Positions 32,355 through 40,484 of a DNA stretch of 40,484 nucleotides are shown piece by piece (position 1 is the stretch's first letter; every line of letters begins with the position of its first letter). Source of the stretch: CAZLNV01 sp964561095 (GTDB lineage: Bacteria > Bacillota_I > Bacilli_A > RF39 > UBA660); NCBI GenBank assembly GCA_964561095.1, contig CAZLNV010000005.1, positions 1-40,484 on the forward strand, read 5' to 3'. Position numbers and translations under genes: made by a program. The notes beneath the pieces were generated by a model, which ran no database searches, was not told the DNA's origin, and saw nothing but the letters and a program-made list of their open reading frames with translations.

Positions 32355-35261
32355 TTATTTCAAAAATTCTATTTTGTTTATAACCAATTGATAATTATTT
32401 AATCTTTTTTCCACTTTACAATAAGTATTAACTACTACCATTCTCTTTAAATCATTATATATATCTTTATAGTAACTAGGAAATATTACAGCGTCGATAT
32501 TACCATATTCATCACTTAATTTTAAGAATGCCATTTTCTCATTATTCTTTGTTTTAATTTCTTTAATACTCTCAATTAATAAAATAATATTTATATTTTT
32601 ATCATAATATTTTTCTATTATTTTAGTACTAATGCCATTTTCTCTTTTATATCTTGTTACTGGATGGTTAGAAAAATAAAATCCTAATAATTCACTTTCT
32701 TTTTCTAAAAGATACAAGTTATCATATTCTGATATTTCATTTATTTCTGGCGGTATAACGTAGTCATTGCCTATTTCATTACATAACAAAGCATAGTTAA
32801 TAAAAATATCAAGATTATCTATAAGAGTTTTTTTATTAATTCCAAATGAGTCAAAAGCGCCCACTAATATTAATGATTCAATTACTTTTTTATTAACGGA
32901 TGATGAATAACATCTAACTACAAAATCTATGAAACTAGCAAAATTTCCTGATTTTCTTTCATCAAGTATCTTTTTAATCGCAACATCTCCAACATTTTTA
33001 ACTATTTTCAAAGGAAGAATTATTTTACTTTTGTATTCGTAATAGTAATCCTTACTATCATTTATGTCTACTCCGTTAAATAATAGTCCAAGAATCTTGG
33101 CCTCATCTATATATTCTTTTGTTTTAAATTCTCTACCAATCTCTTTATTAAGTAAATTAATCATAAATATATCAGGGTGATTTGCCTTTAAATAAGCCAT
33201 TTGATAGCCTACTAATGCATACGCTACTGAATGGGATTTATTAAAGCCGTAACTGGCAAATCTTAAAATCATATCATATACATTATCTATATCTTTTTCA
33301 TTATAACCTAGTTGTAAACTTTTTTCTTTAAATCTTTTTCTTTCATTTTGCAGTATACTTTCATTTTTACTTTTGATTGCACTTCTTACTAAATCTGCTT
33401 CAGAGTAAGTATATCCTCCCATAATATTTAATATTTGGAGAAGTTGCTCTTGATAAACCATTATACCCAAAGTTTCTTTTAAAATACCTTCCAATTCCTT
33501 TACTGGATAAGTAATTTTTTCTTTCCCTTCTCTTCTTTTTAGGTATGAAGGTATCATGTTCATAGGTCCCGGTCTAAACATTGCAACTGCCACAACTAAA
33601 TCATTAAATGAGTTAACATTCATTTTCTTTATTAAATTTCTCATACCAGTTGATTCATATTGAAATATACCAATAGTATTCCCTTTTTTAAATAAGTCTA
33701 TAGTTAATTTATCATCTAAATTTATATTATTTAAATTAATATCAATATTATTAACGTTCTTAATTTCATTTAAAACTTCATCTATAATAGATAAATTTCT
33801 AATACTAAGTAGATCAATTTTTAAAATACCCAACTCTTCAATATGCTTTTTATCATATCCGACAATAATATTATCTCCGCTTTTGTATAGAGGCACTTTA
33901 TTATCTAATGATTCACTACTGACAACTACCCCAGCTGCATGTATACTTGCATGCTTTTTTAATCCTTCTAAAGCAGTGGATATTTCAAGTAATTTAATAT
34001 ATTCTTTATTAAATTTAATTAAATCTTTATATTTATAATTGTTTTTTAAATCTACAAGAGTATCTTTGTCTTTAAGTAAACTAAGCAATGAATCCATTTT
34101 TTTAGTGCTTATGTCTAAGACTCTTCCAACATCTCTCAATACTTGTTTTGGCAATAAAGTGGAAAAAGTTATAATATTAGCCACTTTATCTACTCCATAT
34201 TTTTCTTTTATATAATTAATTAGTTTCTCACGGCCTGTGTCACTTATATCTATATCAATGTCAGGCATACTTATACGTTCTTTATTTAAAAACCTTTCAA
34301 ATAATAGATTATACTTAAGCGGATCAATATCAATTATACCTAGACTATAACTAACTAGGCTCCCTACTGCGCTTCCTCTTCCAGGGCCTACATATATTTT
34401 ATTCTTTTTGGCATATAAGACTATATCATAAACTATTAAAAAATAATCTGTAAATCCCATATCTTCTATTGTCTTAATTTCATAATTTAATCTTGTTAAA
34501 TATTTCTCATCAACTTCATTGTTTAATCTCTTAGTTAATCCCTTTTTACATAAAATTTCCAAATATTCATTAGAATTTTCAGTGTATTTCGGCAAATCAA
34601 ATTCAAATTTCGGAATTTCTAAATCAATCTTTTTAATAAACTCTTCATTAGTCTTAGCATCTCTTTCATTAATATTTAAATTTAAATTTTTATTTATTAT
34701 TTCATAGTTAATTTCATCGTTAACAGTTTTAGCGTCTCTTATCATATATAAATATTTTAAATATTCATAATCTTTTTTATCAAAGCATAACACTTCATTC
34801 ATGTATAAAATATTTTTACAAATCATTAAAGCATCATTTAATTCTTTATCATTTTCATATGCTATATATACATCATTAAAAATGTTCAACATTACTTCAT
34901 AATAATCTTTACTATCATTATGAAGCACGCAAATCAAATCATCTTTATAATTTTTTATTAATTCAATACTAAGTTCGCTCAAATTCTTAGCTGATACTAT
35001 CTTACATAAGTTAACATAACCATGGTAATTTTTTGCATATAATATAAAGTTACTATTATTTATATTTATATCAATTCCGACAACTGGTTTTATATTATTA
35101 CTTTTACACATTGAATAAAATTCCATAAAAGAAAACATATTACTATCAGTAACACCTATACACTTAATATTATTATTTAAAGCATAATCAATTAGATCTT
35201 CTATTTTTATAAGACTTGATAACAATTGATAATTGGATTTAACATTTAGAATTATATTCAT
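32355..35261 (-). CDS. dnaE: DNA polymerase III alpha subunit, DnaE type (short)
   Basis: 968 aa, shorter than the usual 1,050-1,160. N-terminal PHP domain (1-200), polymerase core with 'GPGRGSAVGS' (292-301) and the catalytic 'PDIDIDISD' (333-341), fingers, tandem HhH and a C-terminal OB domain ('AFLKLSDEYGNIDAVIFPSYY'; core words), ending soon after it. Canonical PHP metal ligands are changed: 'H-S-E-Y' is K8-S-N-Y and 'TDH' is T38-D-S40, so PHP proofreading should be lost. PolC may be the main replicase elsewhere, as in other Bacilli. Confidence 0.95.
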   Translation of the reverse strand: MNIILNVKSNYQLLSSLIKIEDLIDYALNNNIKCIGVTDSNMFSFMEFYSMCKSNNIKPVVGIDININNSNFILYAKNYHGYVNLCKIVSAKNLSELSIELIKNYKDDLICVLHNDSKDYYEVMLNIFNDVYIAYENDKELNDALMICKNILYMNEVLCFDKKDYEYLKYLYMIRDAKTVNDEINYEIINKNLNLNINERDAKTNEEFIKKIDLEIPKFEFDLPKYTENSNEYLEILCKKGLTKRLNNEVDEKYLTRLNYEIKTIEDMGFTDYFLIVYDIVLYAKKNKIYVGPGRGSAVGSLVSYSLGIIDIDPLKYNLLFERFLNKERISMPDIDIDISDTGREKLINYIKEKYGVDKVANIITFSTLLPKQVLRDVGRVLDISTKKMDSLLSLLKDKDTLVDLKNNYKYKDLIKFNKEYIKLLEISTALEGLKKHASIHAAGVVVSSESLDNKVPLYKSGDNIIVGYDKKHIEELGILKIDLLSIRNLSIIDEVLNEIKNVNNIDINLNNINLDDKLTIDLFKKGNTIGIFQYESTGMRNLIKKMNVNSFNDLVVAVAMFRPGPMNMIPSYLKRREGKEKITYPVKELEGILKETLGIMVYQEQLLQILNIMGGYTYSEADLVRSAIKSKNESILQNERKRFKEKSLQLGYNEKDIDNVYDMILRFASYGFNKSHSVAYALVGYQMAYLKANHPDIFMINLLNKEIGREFKTKEYIDEAKILGLLFNGVDINDSKDYYYEYKSKIILPLKIVKNVGDVAIKKILDERKSGNFASFIDFVVRCYSSSVNKKVIESLILVGAFDSFGINKKTLIDNLDIFINYALLCNEIGNDYVIPPEINEISEYDNLYLLEKESELLGFYFSNHPVTRYKRENGISTKIIEKYYDKNINIILLIESIKEIKTKNNEKMAFLKLSDEYGNIDAVIFPSYYKDIYNDLKRMVVVNTYCKVEKRLNNYQLVINKIEFLK

Positions 35262-35299
35262 AATATAAAGCCTTTCATTAAATTAATTATAACATTTAA

Positions 35300-35328
35300 T
35301 TGACTTATTAGTAAATATATGATATAGT
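35300..35328 (+). promoter_or_regulatory. rpmB promoter
   Basis: TTGACT (35300-35305), 17-bp spacer, TATAGT (35323-35328), 28 bases before the ATG. A TATAAT for dnaE lies on the other strand at 35286-35291. Confidence 0.75.
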
Positions 35329-35355
35329 TTTAACGAGTTTTGAAGGAGGAAGACA

Positions 35356-35529
35356 ATGGCAAAAAATATATCAAAGAAAAGTAATATGAGTGGAAATAAT
35401 AGACCTTTTTCATTAAAAGCTACTAGAATGACTCAAAAAGTTAATTTACAAGCAGTTAAAGTTGATGGAAAAAAAGTAAGACTTTCAACATCAGAAATAA
35501 GAACTATGAAAAAATCAAAAGTTGCTTAA
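35356..35529 (+). CDS. rpmB: 50S ribosomal protein L28
   Basis: 57 aa. 'MSGNNRPFSLKATRMTQKVNLQAV' (core SGNN, LKAT, NLQ) and 'VDGKKVRLSTSEIRTMKKSK' (core VDGKK, STSEIR) follow the L28 pattern 'SGNN.SHA.NAT.R....NLQ...V..DGK...VS.RALK'. Cys residues of zinc-type L28 are absent. GAAGGAGGA lies before the ATG. Monocistronic, with its own promoter and a terminator that includes its stop codon. Confidence 0.92.
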   Translation: MAKNISKKSNMSGNNRPFSLKATRMTQKVNLQAVKVDGKKVRLSTSEIRTMKKSKVA

Positions 35530-35549
35530 TAGCAACTTTTTTTATTTAT
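35517..35549. terminator. Bidirectional terminator between rpmB and eno
   Basis: A 10-bp stem (35517-35526 with 35531-35540) and T-rich tails on both sides. The rpmB stop (35527-35529) is in the loop. Confidence 0.85.
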
Positions 35550-36789
35550 AATTTTTCTTTTTTAAATTTTCTTCTATTTCCAATAATTTATTATATTTTG
35601 AAATTCTTTCTCCTCTTGTAATAGAACCTGATTTAATAAATGGCATATTAAGAGCAACTGAGGCTTCTGCGATAAATGTATCTGTAGTTTCACCACTTCT
35701 ATGAGATAGGATTGTCACATACTTATTTTGTTTAGCCAAAACTATAGTTTCTAGCATTTCATAAAATGTACCGATTTGATTCGGCTTTATTAATATAGCA
35801 TTACATAGTCCCTCCTCAATTCCTTTTTTCAATAATTCTTTATTAGTTACAAATAAGTCATCCCCAACTATACTTATTTTTTTACCAAGTTCCTTAGTTA
35901 TCATTTTAAAACCTTCATAATCATTCTCGCTAAAAGGATCTTCAATACTTATAACAGGATATTCTGTTAATAATTCTTTATAATATTCTAATAATTCACT
36001 TCTATCCATTTCAACAGAATCAATTTTATATTTATCACTTGCTTTATCATAAAATGAACTGGCCGCAGCATCTAAGGCAATAAATACTTCTTTACCGGGA
36101 ATATAATTTGATTTCTTAATTGCGCTAATTATTAAATCTAATGCTTCCCTATTGTTTTTAAGTATTGGAGCAAAACCACCTTCGTCTCCTACATTAGTGC
36201 TTAGTCCTTTTTCTTTTAATATTGATTTCAAACTATAAAATATCTCACTAACACATTCTATTATTTTACTAAACTCAGAAAATTTTGGCACGATCATAAA
36301 TTCTTGTATATCTAAATTATTATTAGCGTGCATACCACCGTTTATTATATTAAACATCCCATAAGGTAACTTTTTCTCTTTTTTATTTAAATAATTATAC
36401 AATTCTTCTCCATTATCAAGTGCAGCTGCTTTTAAACAAGCAATACTAACTGATAATATAGCATTTGCCCCTAAATTAGATTTATTTGGCGTTCCGTCTA
36501 ATTGAATTAAAATATCATCTATCTTTTTTTGACTAACCACTTCCATTTCAATTAAAGTATCCTTAATAATTGTATTAACATTATTAACTGCTTTTAATAC
36601 TCCTTTACCATGAAATCTGGTTTTATCATTATCTCTCAATTCTAAAGCTTCTTTTTCTCCGGTAGAGGCTCCACTTGGAACTGAGAACATTCCAATATTT
36701 CCTTTTTCAGTAATAACCTTTGTCTCAATTGTAGGCATACCTCTAGAATCCAATATTTCTCTTGCAATGATATTTTTAATTTTACTCAT
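35542..36789 (-). CDS. eno: Enolase
   Basis: 415 aa. 'DSRGMPTIETKV' at the start, 'GDDLFVTN', 'ILIKPNQIGT' and 'SHRSGETTDTFIA' near the C-terminus are enolase signatures, with catalytic Lys and His in place. It converts 2-phosphoglycerate to phosphoenolpyruvate. Slightly shorter than the usual 430 aa. Alone here, not with other glycolysis genes. Confidence 0.97.
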   Translation of the reverse strand: MSKIKNIIAREILDSRGMPTIETKVITEKGNIGMFSVPSGASTGEKEALELRDNDKTRFHGKGVLKAVNNVNTIIKDTLIEMEVVSQKKIDDILIQLDGTPNKSNLGANAILSVSIACLKAAALDNGEELYNYLNKKEKKLPYGMFNIINGGMHANNNLDIQEFMIVPKFSEFSKIIECVSEIFYSLKSILKEKGLSTNVGDEGGFAPILKNNREALDLIISAIKKSNYIPGKEVFIALDAAASSFYDKASDKYKIDSVEMDRSELLEYYKELLTEYPVISIEDPFSENDYEGFKMITKELGKKISIVGDDLFVTNKELLKKGIEEGLCNAILIKPNQIGTFYEMLETIVLAKQNKYVTILSHRSGETTDTFIAEASVALNMPFIKSGSITRGERISKYNKLLEIEENLKKKNYK

Positions 36790-36851
36790 ATTACCACCTA
36801 TTATAATTAAATTATACTACTATTTTTCTTTATTTTCCATATCTTTTGTGT

Positions 36852-36857
36852 TATAAT
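36852..36857 (+). promoter_or_regulatory. Extended -10 of the FemAB-like gene
   Basis: TGT-TATAAT (36849-36857), an extended -10, about 30 bases before the ATG. No good -35 is seen. Confidence 0.5.
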
Positions 36858-36886
36858 ATATTGAAATAAAAAAAGAAGGAAATATT

Positions 36887-38122
36887 ATGATAATTATGGA
36901 AATTAATAAAAATGTATTTGATGAATTTTCAAATGCACATCCACTTCATAACTGCTTTCAAACAAGTAATTATGGAATACTCATGAAAAACAAATACGAA
37001 ATTATGTATATTGGTGGATACAAAAACAATTCTCTAGTAGCGGCTTCTTTAATACTTTATAAATCCATTGCTCCTACGGTTAAATATGGTTATGCCCCTC
37101 GTGGATTTATAATTGATTATAATAACAACACTTTAATAACTGAATTTACAAACAAAATTAAGTCTTTCTTTTTGCTTAAAAATTTCGCATTTATAAAGAT
37201 AAATCCAGAAGTAATATATTCTGTAATAGATGTGGAAAATAAAAAGAAATTGGTTGATTCAAAAGTTAAAGATTTAATTTTTAATATGAAAAACTTAGGT
37301 TATGAAAAACTTAAGAATAATTTATATTTTGAATCTATGTTGCCCAAATATAATCCTATAATAAATTTAAAAGATTTTGATAAAACTAAAGTATCAAAAA
37401 AATGCTATATAAAATCTCATTCTATTATTAACACTTCTTTAAAACTAAAAAAAGGATCTATTAATGATATGGAAACATTTTATTCTTTTGTAAAAGATAA
37501 ATCTAACAAAACAATTAATTATTACAAAGATTTATATACTATTTTTAAAAGAGATAATAGTATAGATTTATTATTAGTTGAAATTGATTTTTACAAATTT
37601 TTAGATGTTTATAGAAATAAATATGAAAACATGTTAATAGAAAATGATGAAATAAATGAGAATTTTTCGTTAGATCCAACAAATTCTGAACTTTATAGTA
37701 AAAAAGTAGATTCTGACAATAAATTAAGTGAAATTAAGCATAAAATAGATCTTATAAATGATAAATTAAAAAATAATATAAAAAAAGAAATAATTGGAGC
37801 ATCTTTATTAATTAGAAGTAATAATAAAATATCTTTAGTAATAAGTGGTTTTGATAAAGAATTTAATAATTTAAATTATAGATACTTTTTATATTACAAA
37901 TTTATTGAATATTATAAAAAAATTGGTTTCTTGTACCTAGACTTAAATGGTATTTCAGGAAATTTTACAGAAAAAAATCCTTATAAAGGACTTAATGATT
38001 TTAAATTAAGTTTTAATCCAAATATATATGAATATATTGGAGAATTTGATTTAGTTATCAATAATACTTATTATAATGTTTTATGGAACACAGGAAAGTT
38101 AAAAAAAGAATTTATTAATTAA
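36887..38122 (+). CDS. FemAB/MurM-like aminoacyltransferase
   Basis: 411 aa. Two GNAT-like halves; 'YGYAPRGFIIDY' in the first, 'GFLYLDLNGISGNF' and 'GLNDFKLSFNPNIYEYIGEFDLVIN' (core GLNDFKLSFNP) in the second are FemAB family features; a helical coiled-coil arm (about 235-300) with many Lys and Glu is inserted, as in tRNA-dependent members. Adds amino acids from aminoacyl-tRNA to lipid II side chains. AAGGA lies 6 bases before the ATG. Its last bases overlap the convergent SpoVIF-like gene by 8. Confidence 0.88.
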   Translation: MIIMEINKNVFDEFSNAHPLHNCFQTSNYGILMKNKYEIMYIGGYKNNSLVAASLILYKSIAPTVKYGYAPRGFIIDYNNNTLITEFTNKIKSFFLLKNFAFIKINPEVIYSVIDVENKKKLVDSKVKDLIFNMKNLGYEKLKNNLYFESMLPKYNPIINLKDFDKTKVSKKCYIKSHSIINTSLKLKKGSINDMETFYSFVKDKSNKTINYYKDLYTIFKRDNSIDLLLVEIDFYKFLDVYRNKYENMLIENDEINENFSLDPTNSELYSKKVDSDNKLSEIKHKIDLINDKLKNNIKKEIIGASLLIRSNNKISLVISGFDKEFNNLNYRYFLYYKFIEYYKKIGFLYLDLNGISGNFTEKNPYKGLNDFKLSFNPNIYEYIGEFDLVINNTYYNVLWNTGKLKKEFIN

Positions 38123-38354
38123 TGTATTTATCCATATTTACTGGCACTTTATCATTTTTAACCATCTCTATTATTTTTTGCTGCTTTTCCTCACTTACTT
38201 CTTTACCAGTCATTTCACTTATTTCTTGAATTATTTCCTTTAAAGTATCCTCGTTTTTGAAATCTCCATTTTGCAATTTACTTGCCAAACTAATAATTGT
38301 TTCCTTACTTACTTTTGTTTTCTTTTCAATTTTATCAAAAAAATCGTCTTTCAT
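38115..38354 (-). CDS. SpoVIF-like (stage VI sporulation protein F family) protein
   Basis: 79 aa from the ATG at 38354, chosen because AGGAGG lies directly upstream; the longer frame to 38402 has no site. 'DDFFDKIEKKTKVSKETIISLASKLQ' (core FFDKIEKKT, SLASKLQ) and 'ISEMTGKEVSEEKQQKIIEM' (core TGKEVSEE) resemble B. subtilis YjcC/SpoVIF ('FFKNIEKKTGV...SLANSLQ', 'LAGKKVS...KI'), which acts in late spore coat maturation. Function outside sporulators is unknown. Confidence 0.75.
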   Translation of the reverse strand: MKDDFFDKIEKKTKVSKETIISLASKLQNGDFKNEDTLKEIIQEISEMTGKEVSEEKQQKIIEMVKNDKVPVNMDKYIN

Positions 38355-38394
38355 ATTTCCTCCTAGAGTATTATATGAAAGACTTTTATTTGGG

Positions 38395-39702
38395 TTATTC
38401 ACCCTTGTTTTTAAATTCTATTTGCAAAGGAGTTCCTGTGAAATCAATATTCTCTCTTATTTTATTTTCTAGATATCTTTTATATGAAAAATGTACTAAA
38501 CCTTTAGAATTAACTTCAATATCTATTCTGGGCGGTTTGTTACTTACTTGATTTGCATAATATATTTTTAACCTCTTCCCATTTCTAACAGCTGGTGGAT
38601 TTTCCATATAAGCATTTCTTATAATTTCATTAATAATATCACTTTCTACCATCTTTATTGTATTGTTATATGAAGAAAGTATTTCTGGCATTAAAGTGTG
38701 TATTCTTTTTTTAGTTAACGCACTTAAAAACACCACTTTAGCGTATGGAAGAAATTGAAATTCCTTTTCAATAAGCTTTTTCCATTTTTTCATTTCTGTA
38801 TCTTTATCTTCAATTACATCCCATTTGTTAACGACTATTACTAATGCTTTACCAGCTTCTAATATATAAGAAGCAATATGCTTATCGTGTTCAATAATAC
38901 CAGTAGAAGCATCTAATATTAGCATACAAACATCACTTCTATCTATTGCTTTTAAGCTTCTAAGTAAACTATATTTTTCAACTGATTCAAATATTTTGCC
39001 TTTTTTTCTAAGGCCTGCGGTGTCAATCAAAATATATTTTTGTTTGTCATAAATAAATTCAGTATCAATAGCGTCTCTAGTAGTACCAGCTATATCAGAA
39101 ACAATTACCCTCTCTTCATTAAGTAAAGCATTCACCAAACTGCTTTTTCCTACGTTTGGTCTTCCTACAAGGCAAAATTTTAACAAGTCCTCATTATCGT
39201 CTTCTATTTCTTCATTAAAATTTTTACATATTTCTTCTAATAAATCATTTATACCTGTTCCGTGTTCAGCACTTACTTCAATATATTCATCAAAGCCAAG
39301 TGAGTAAAAATCATATATATTATCATTACTTTTCTTACTATCAACCTTATTAACTGCGACAATTACCTTTTTCCCACTTTTTTTGAGTAGATCTCTAATT
39401 AATATATCGTTTGATGTTAATCCTTCTTTTGCGTCCACAATAAAAACTATGACATTACTTTCGTCAATTGCTACTTCTACCTGCATTTTAATTTCTGAGT
39501 TAAAACCACCTTCATTATAATCAAGGCCGCCAGTATCTATTAAATAAAATTCCTTATCATTAAATGAAGCTTTAGAACAAATTCTGTCCCTAGTTACTCC
39601 TGGAGTATCCTCAATAATAGATATTTTTTTACCCACTATTCTATTAAATAAACTACTTTTTCCTACATTTGGTCTACCAACTAAACATACTGTTTGTTTC
39701 AT
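38395..39702 (-). CDS. der: Ribosome assembly GTPase Der (EngA)
   Basis: 435 aa from the ATG at 39702. Two tandem G domains: 'GRPNVGKSS' near residue 10 and again near 180, 'DTPG' and 'DTAGLRKKGK', 'NKVD' and 'NKWD', followed by the KH-like domain ('PPRIDIEVNS...YLENKIRE'). Der assembles the 50S subunit. Upstream extended -10 TGATATAAT at 39725-39733. Confidence 0.97.
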   Translation of the reverse strand: MKQTVCLVGRPNVGKSSLFNRIVGKKISIIEDTPGVTRDRICSKASFNDKEFYLIDTGGLDYNEGGFNSEIKMQVEVAIDESNVIVFIVDAKEGLTSNDILIRDLLKKSGKKVIVAVNKVDSKKSNDNIYDFYSLGFDEYIEVSAEHGTGINDLLEEICKNFNEEIEDDNEDLLKFCLVGRPNVGKSSLVNALLNEERVIVSDIAGTTRDAIDTEFIYDKQKYILIDTAGLRKKGKIFESVEKYSLLRSLKAIDRSDVCMLILDASTGIIEHDKHIASYILEAGKALVIVVNKWDVIEDKDTEMKKWKKLIEKEFQFLPYAKVVFLSALTKKRIHTLMPEILSSYNNTIKMVESDIINEIIRNAYMENPPAVRNGKRLKIYYANQVSNKPPRIDIEVNSKGLVHFSYKRYLENKIRENIDFTGTPLQIEFKNKGE

Positions 39703-39732
39703 AATCATCACTCATTTCATTTATATTATATC

Positions 39733-39767
39733 AAATTAAAACGAATTCATAAAGACTATGAGTTCGT
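39733..39767 (-). terminator. Terminator of engB
   Basis: An 11-bp stem with one mismatch (39741-39751 with 39757-39767) and TTTAATTT on the minus strand. The engB stop is inside. Confidence 0.75.
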
Positions 39768-40352
39768 TTTTTCTTGATAACTGTCAATTATTTCATATAT
39801 TCTTTGTTTTCCAACTTTAGTAATATTAGAAAAATTAACAATTTCATCGCCTAAAGCAATATCAAAAGTATTTTTAATTAATTTATTTTGTTTTTCTCTT
39901 AATGATCTGCCTATTTTATCATATTTTGTGCACACAACTGTTACGGGTAAATTATAATACTTCAAAAAGTTATACATTAGCATATCATTTTCACTAGGTT
40001 TATGCCTATAATCTACTAGTAAAAAAACGTGTTTTAAATTAGGTCTATTTTTTAAATATTCTTCAATCATCATTCCAAATTTCTGCTGCACTTTATGAGA
40101 AACAGATGCATATCCGTAACCAGGAACATCAATTATGTAAAATTCATCATTACATAAATAAAAATTTAAAGTTTCGGTTTTACCTGGTTTAGCACTAGTC
40201 CTAGCAAAATTTTTTCTGTTTATTATTGTATTTATGAAACTACTTTTTCCTACATTACTTTTACCAACTATTAAAAATTCATTTTTATTATCATTTGGAT
40301 ATTGAGAAACTCTTACTGTAACTATCGGTTCTTCAACATTTGTGACTTCCAT
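39756..40352 (-). CDS. engB: Ribosome biogenesis GTPase EngB (YsxC)
   Basis: 198 aa single G domain: 'GKSNVGKSS' (about 31), 'KPGKTETLNFY', 'DVPGYGYA', 'TKYDK'. YsxC helps 50S assembly. AAGGAAGTG lies before the ATG. No gene is seen in 40353-40484. Confidence 0.96.
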   Translation of the reverse strand: MEVTNVEEPIVTVRVSQYPNDNKNEFLIVGKSNVGKSSFINTIINRKNFARTSAKPGKTETLNFYLCNDEFYIIDVPGYGYASVSHKVQQKFGMMIEEYLKNRPNLKHVFLLVDYRHKPSENDMLMYNFLKYYNLPVTVVCTKYDKIGRSLREKQNKLIKNTFDIALGDEIVNFSNITKVGKQRIYEIIDSYQEKTNS

Positions 40353-40484
40353 TATTTCACTTCCTTATTACTAATTATATAAAAATTATTTAAAAAAGGC
40401 AAATACCACTTAAATTATTAAAAAAAAGATAGTGTAATGTTACAATTGATGTGACACCACTAATATATACAAAAACGATTTGAT

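Noticed and set aside
1..40484. CRISPR arrays, insertion sequences, phage genes
   Set aside because: No regularly spaced repeats, transposase, integrase or phage structural genes were seen. The only long repeat is the surface-protein module.
40353..40484. Possible start of another gene or regulatory site at the right edge
   Set aside because: No frame or clear promoter pair could be supported; only short AT-rich sequence with a small GTGACACCAC-type stretch.

Overview
This is a very AT-rich window from a low-GC Gram-positive bacterium. Gene content and order place it in Bacillota, class Bacilli. TGA is used as a stop (mraZ and yceD both end in TGA overlapping the next ATG), so the code is standard and not the mycoplasma code. 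The reduced intergenic spaces, the short DnaE and the cohesin/dockerin surface proteins would suit an uncultured gut-type lineage (RF39/RFN20-like); that placement is inference. A 100-N scaffold gap lies at 4253-4352.

Layout. 1-1130: rplU-prp-rpmA with its own promoter and leader. 1157-8269: an accessory block holding two tandem kinase-like proteins, a COG2509-type FAD dehydrogenase and two large secreted/surface proteins that share a cohesin plus cadherin-like module, one of which also carries a dockerin. 8326-10842: SpoIVFB-like protease, SpoIVFA-like LytM protein, RadC and a SPOR-domain protein. In B. subtilis the order is spoIIB-maf-radC-mreBCD-minCD-spoIVFA-spoIVFB-rplU-prp-rpmA, so the backbone is kept, with mre/min missing here and the accessory block inserted. 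10900-18593: YlbL-like PDZ-Lon protease, YlbJ, a small unknown, YneF, a SirA-like protein, then the cell wall/division run PBP2-FtsL-RsmH-MraZ and L32-YceD. 18655-19545: a 49-codon membrane microprotein divergent from lexA, with LexA-like boxes in both promoters. 19583-28660: AI-2E family transporter, microprotein, RecD2, MtaB, an acidic membrane protein, RsmE, a thioredoxin-like membrane protein, a HerA-like ATPase and a chagasin-type protease inhibitor. 28786-30447: an interrupted HAD-like gene, tRNA-Arg(CCU), an HD-domain protein and a small unknown. 30456-40352: RseP, CdsA, DnaE, L28, enolase, FemAB-like transferase, a SpoVIF-like protein, Der and EngB.

The most striking observations are: (1) ribosomal protein L32 starts with an L27-like 'DIQLFG' leader, so the protease Prp encoded in this window may process two ribosomal proteins; (2) a YneA/SosA-like SOS microprotein with a divergent LexA-type box set; (3) a cohesin/dockerin surface pair; (4) at least five homologues of sporulation-associated genes; (5) textbook MraZ boxes at exact 10-bp period, with a mraZ -35 element built into the rpmF terminator stem.

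Functionally most of the window is core: ribosome biogenesis and translation (L21, L27, L32, L28, RsmE, RsmH, MtaB, Der, EngB), envelope growth and division (PBP2, FtsL, MraZ, CdsA, FemAB), intramembrane proteolysis (SpoIVFB, RseP) and DNA maintenance (LexA, RecD2, RadC, DnaE, HerA). Several starts below differ from the longest open frame because a ribosome binding site points to an internal ATG.
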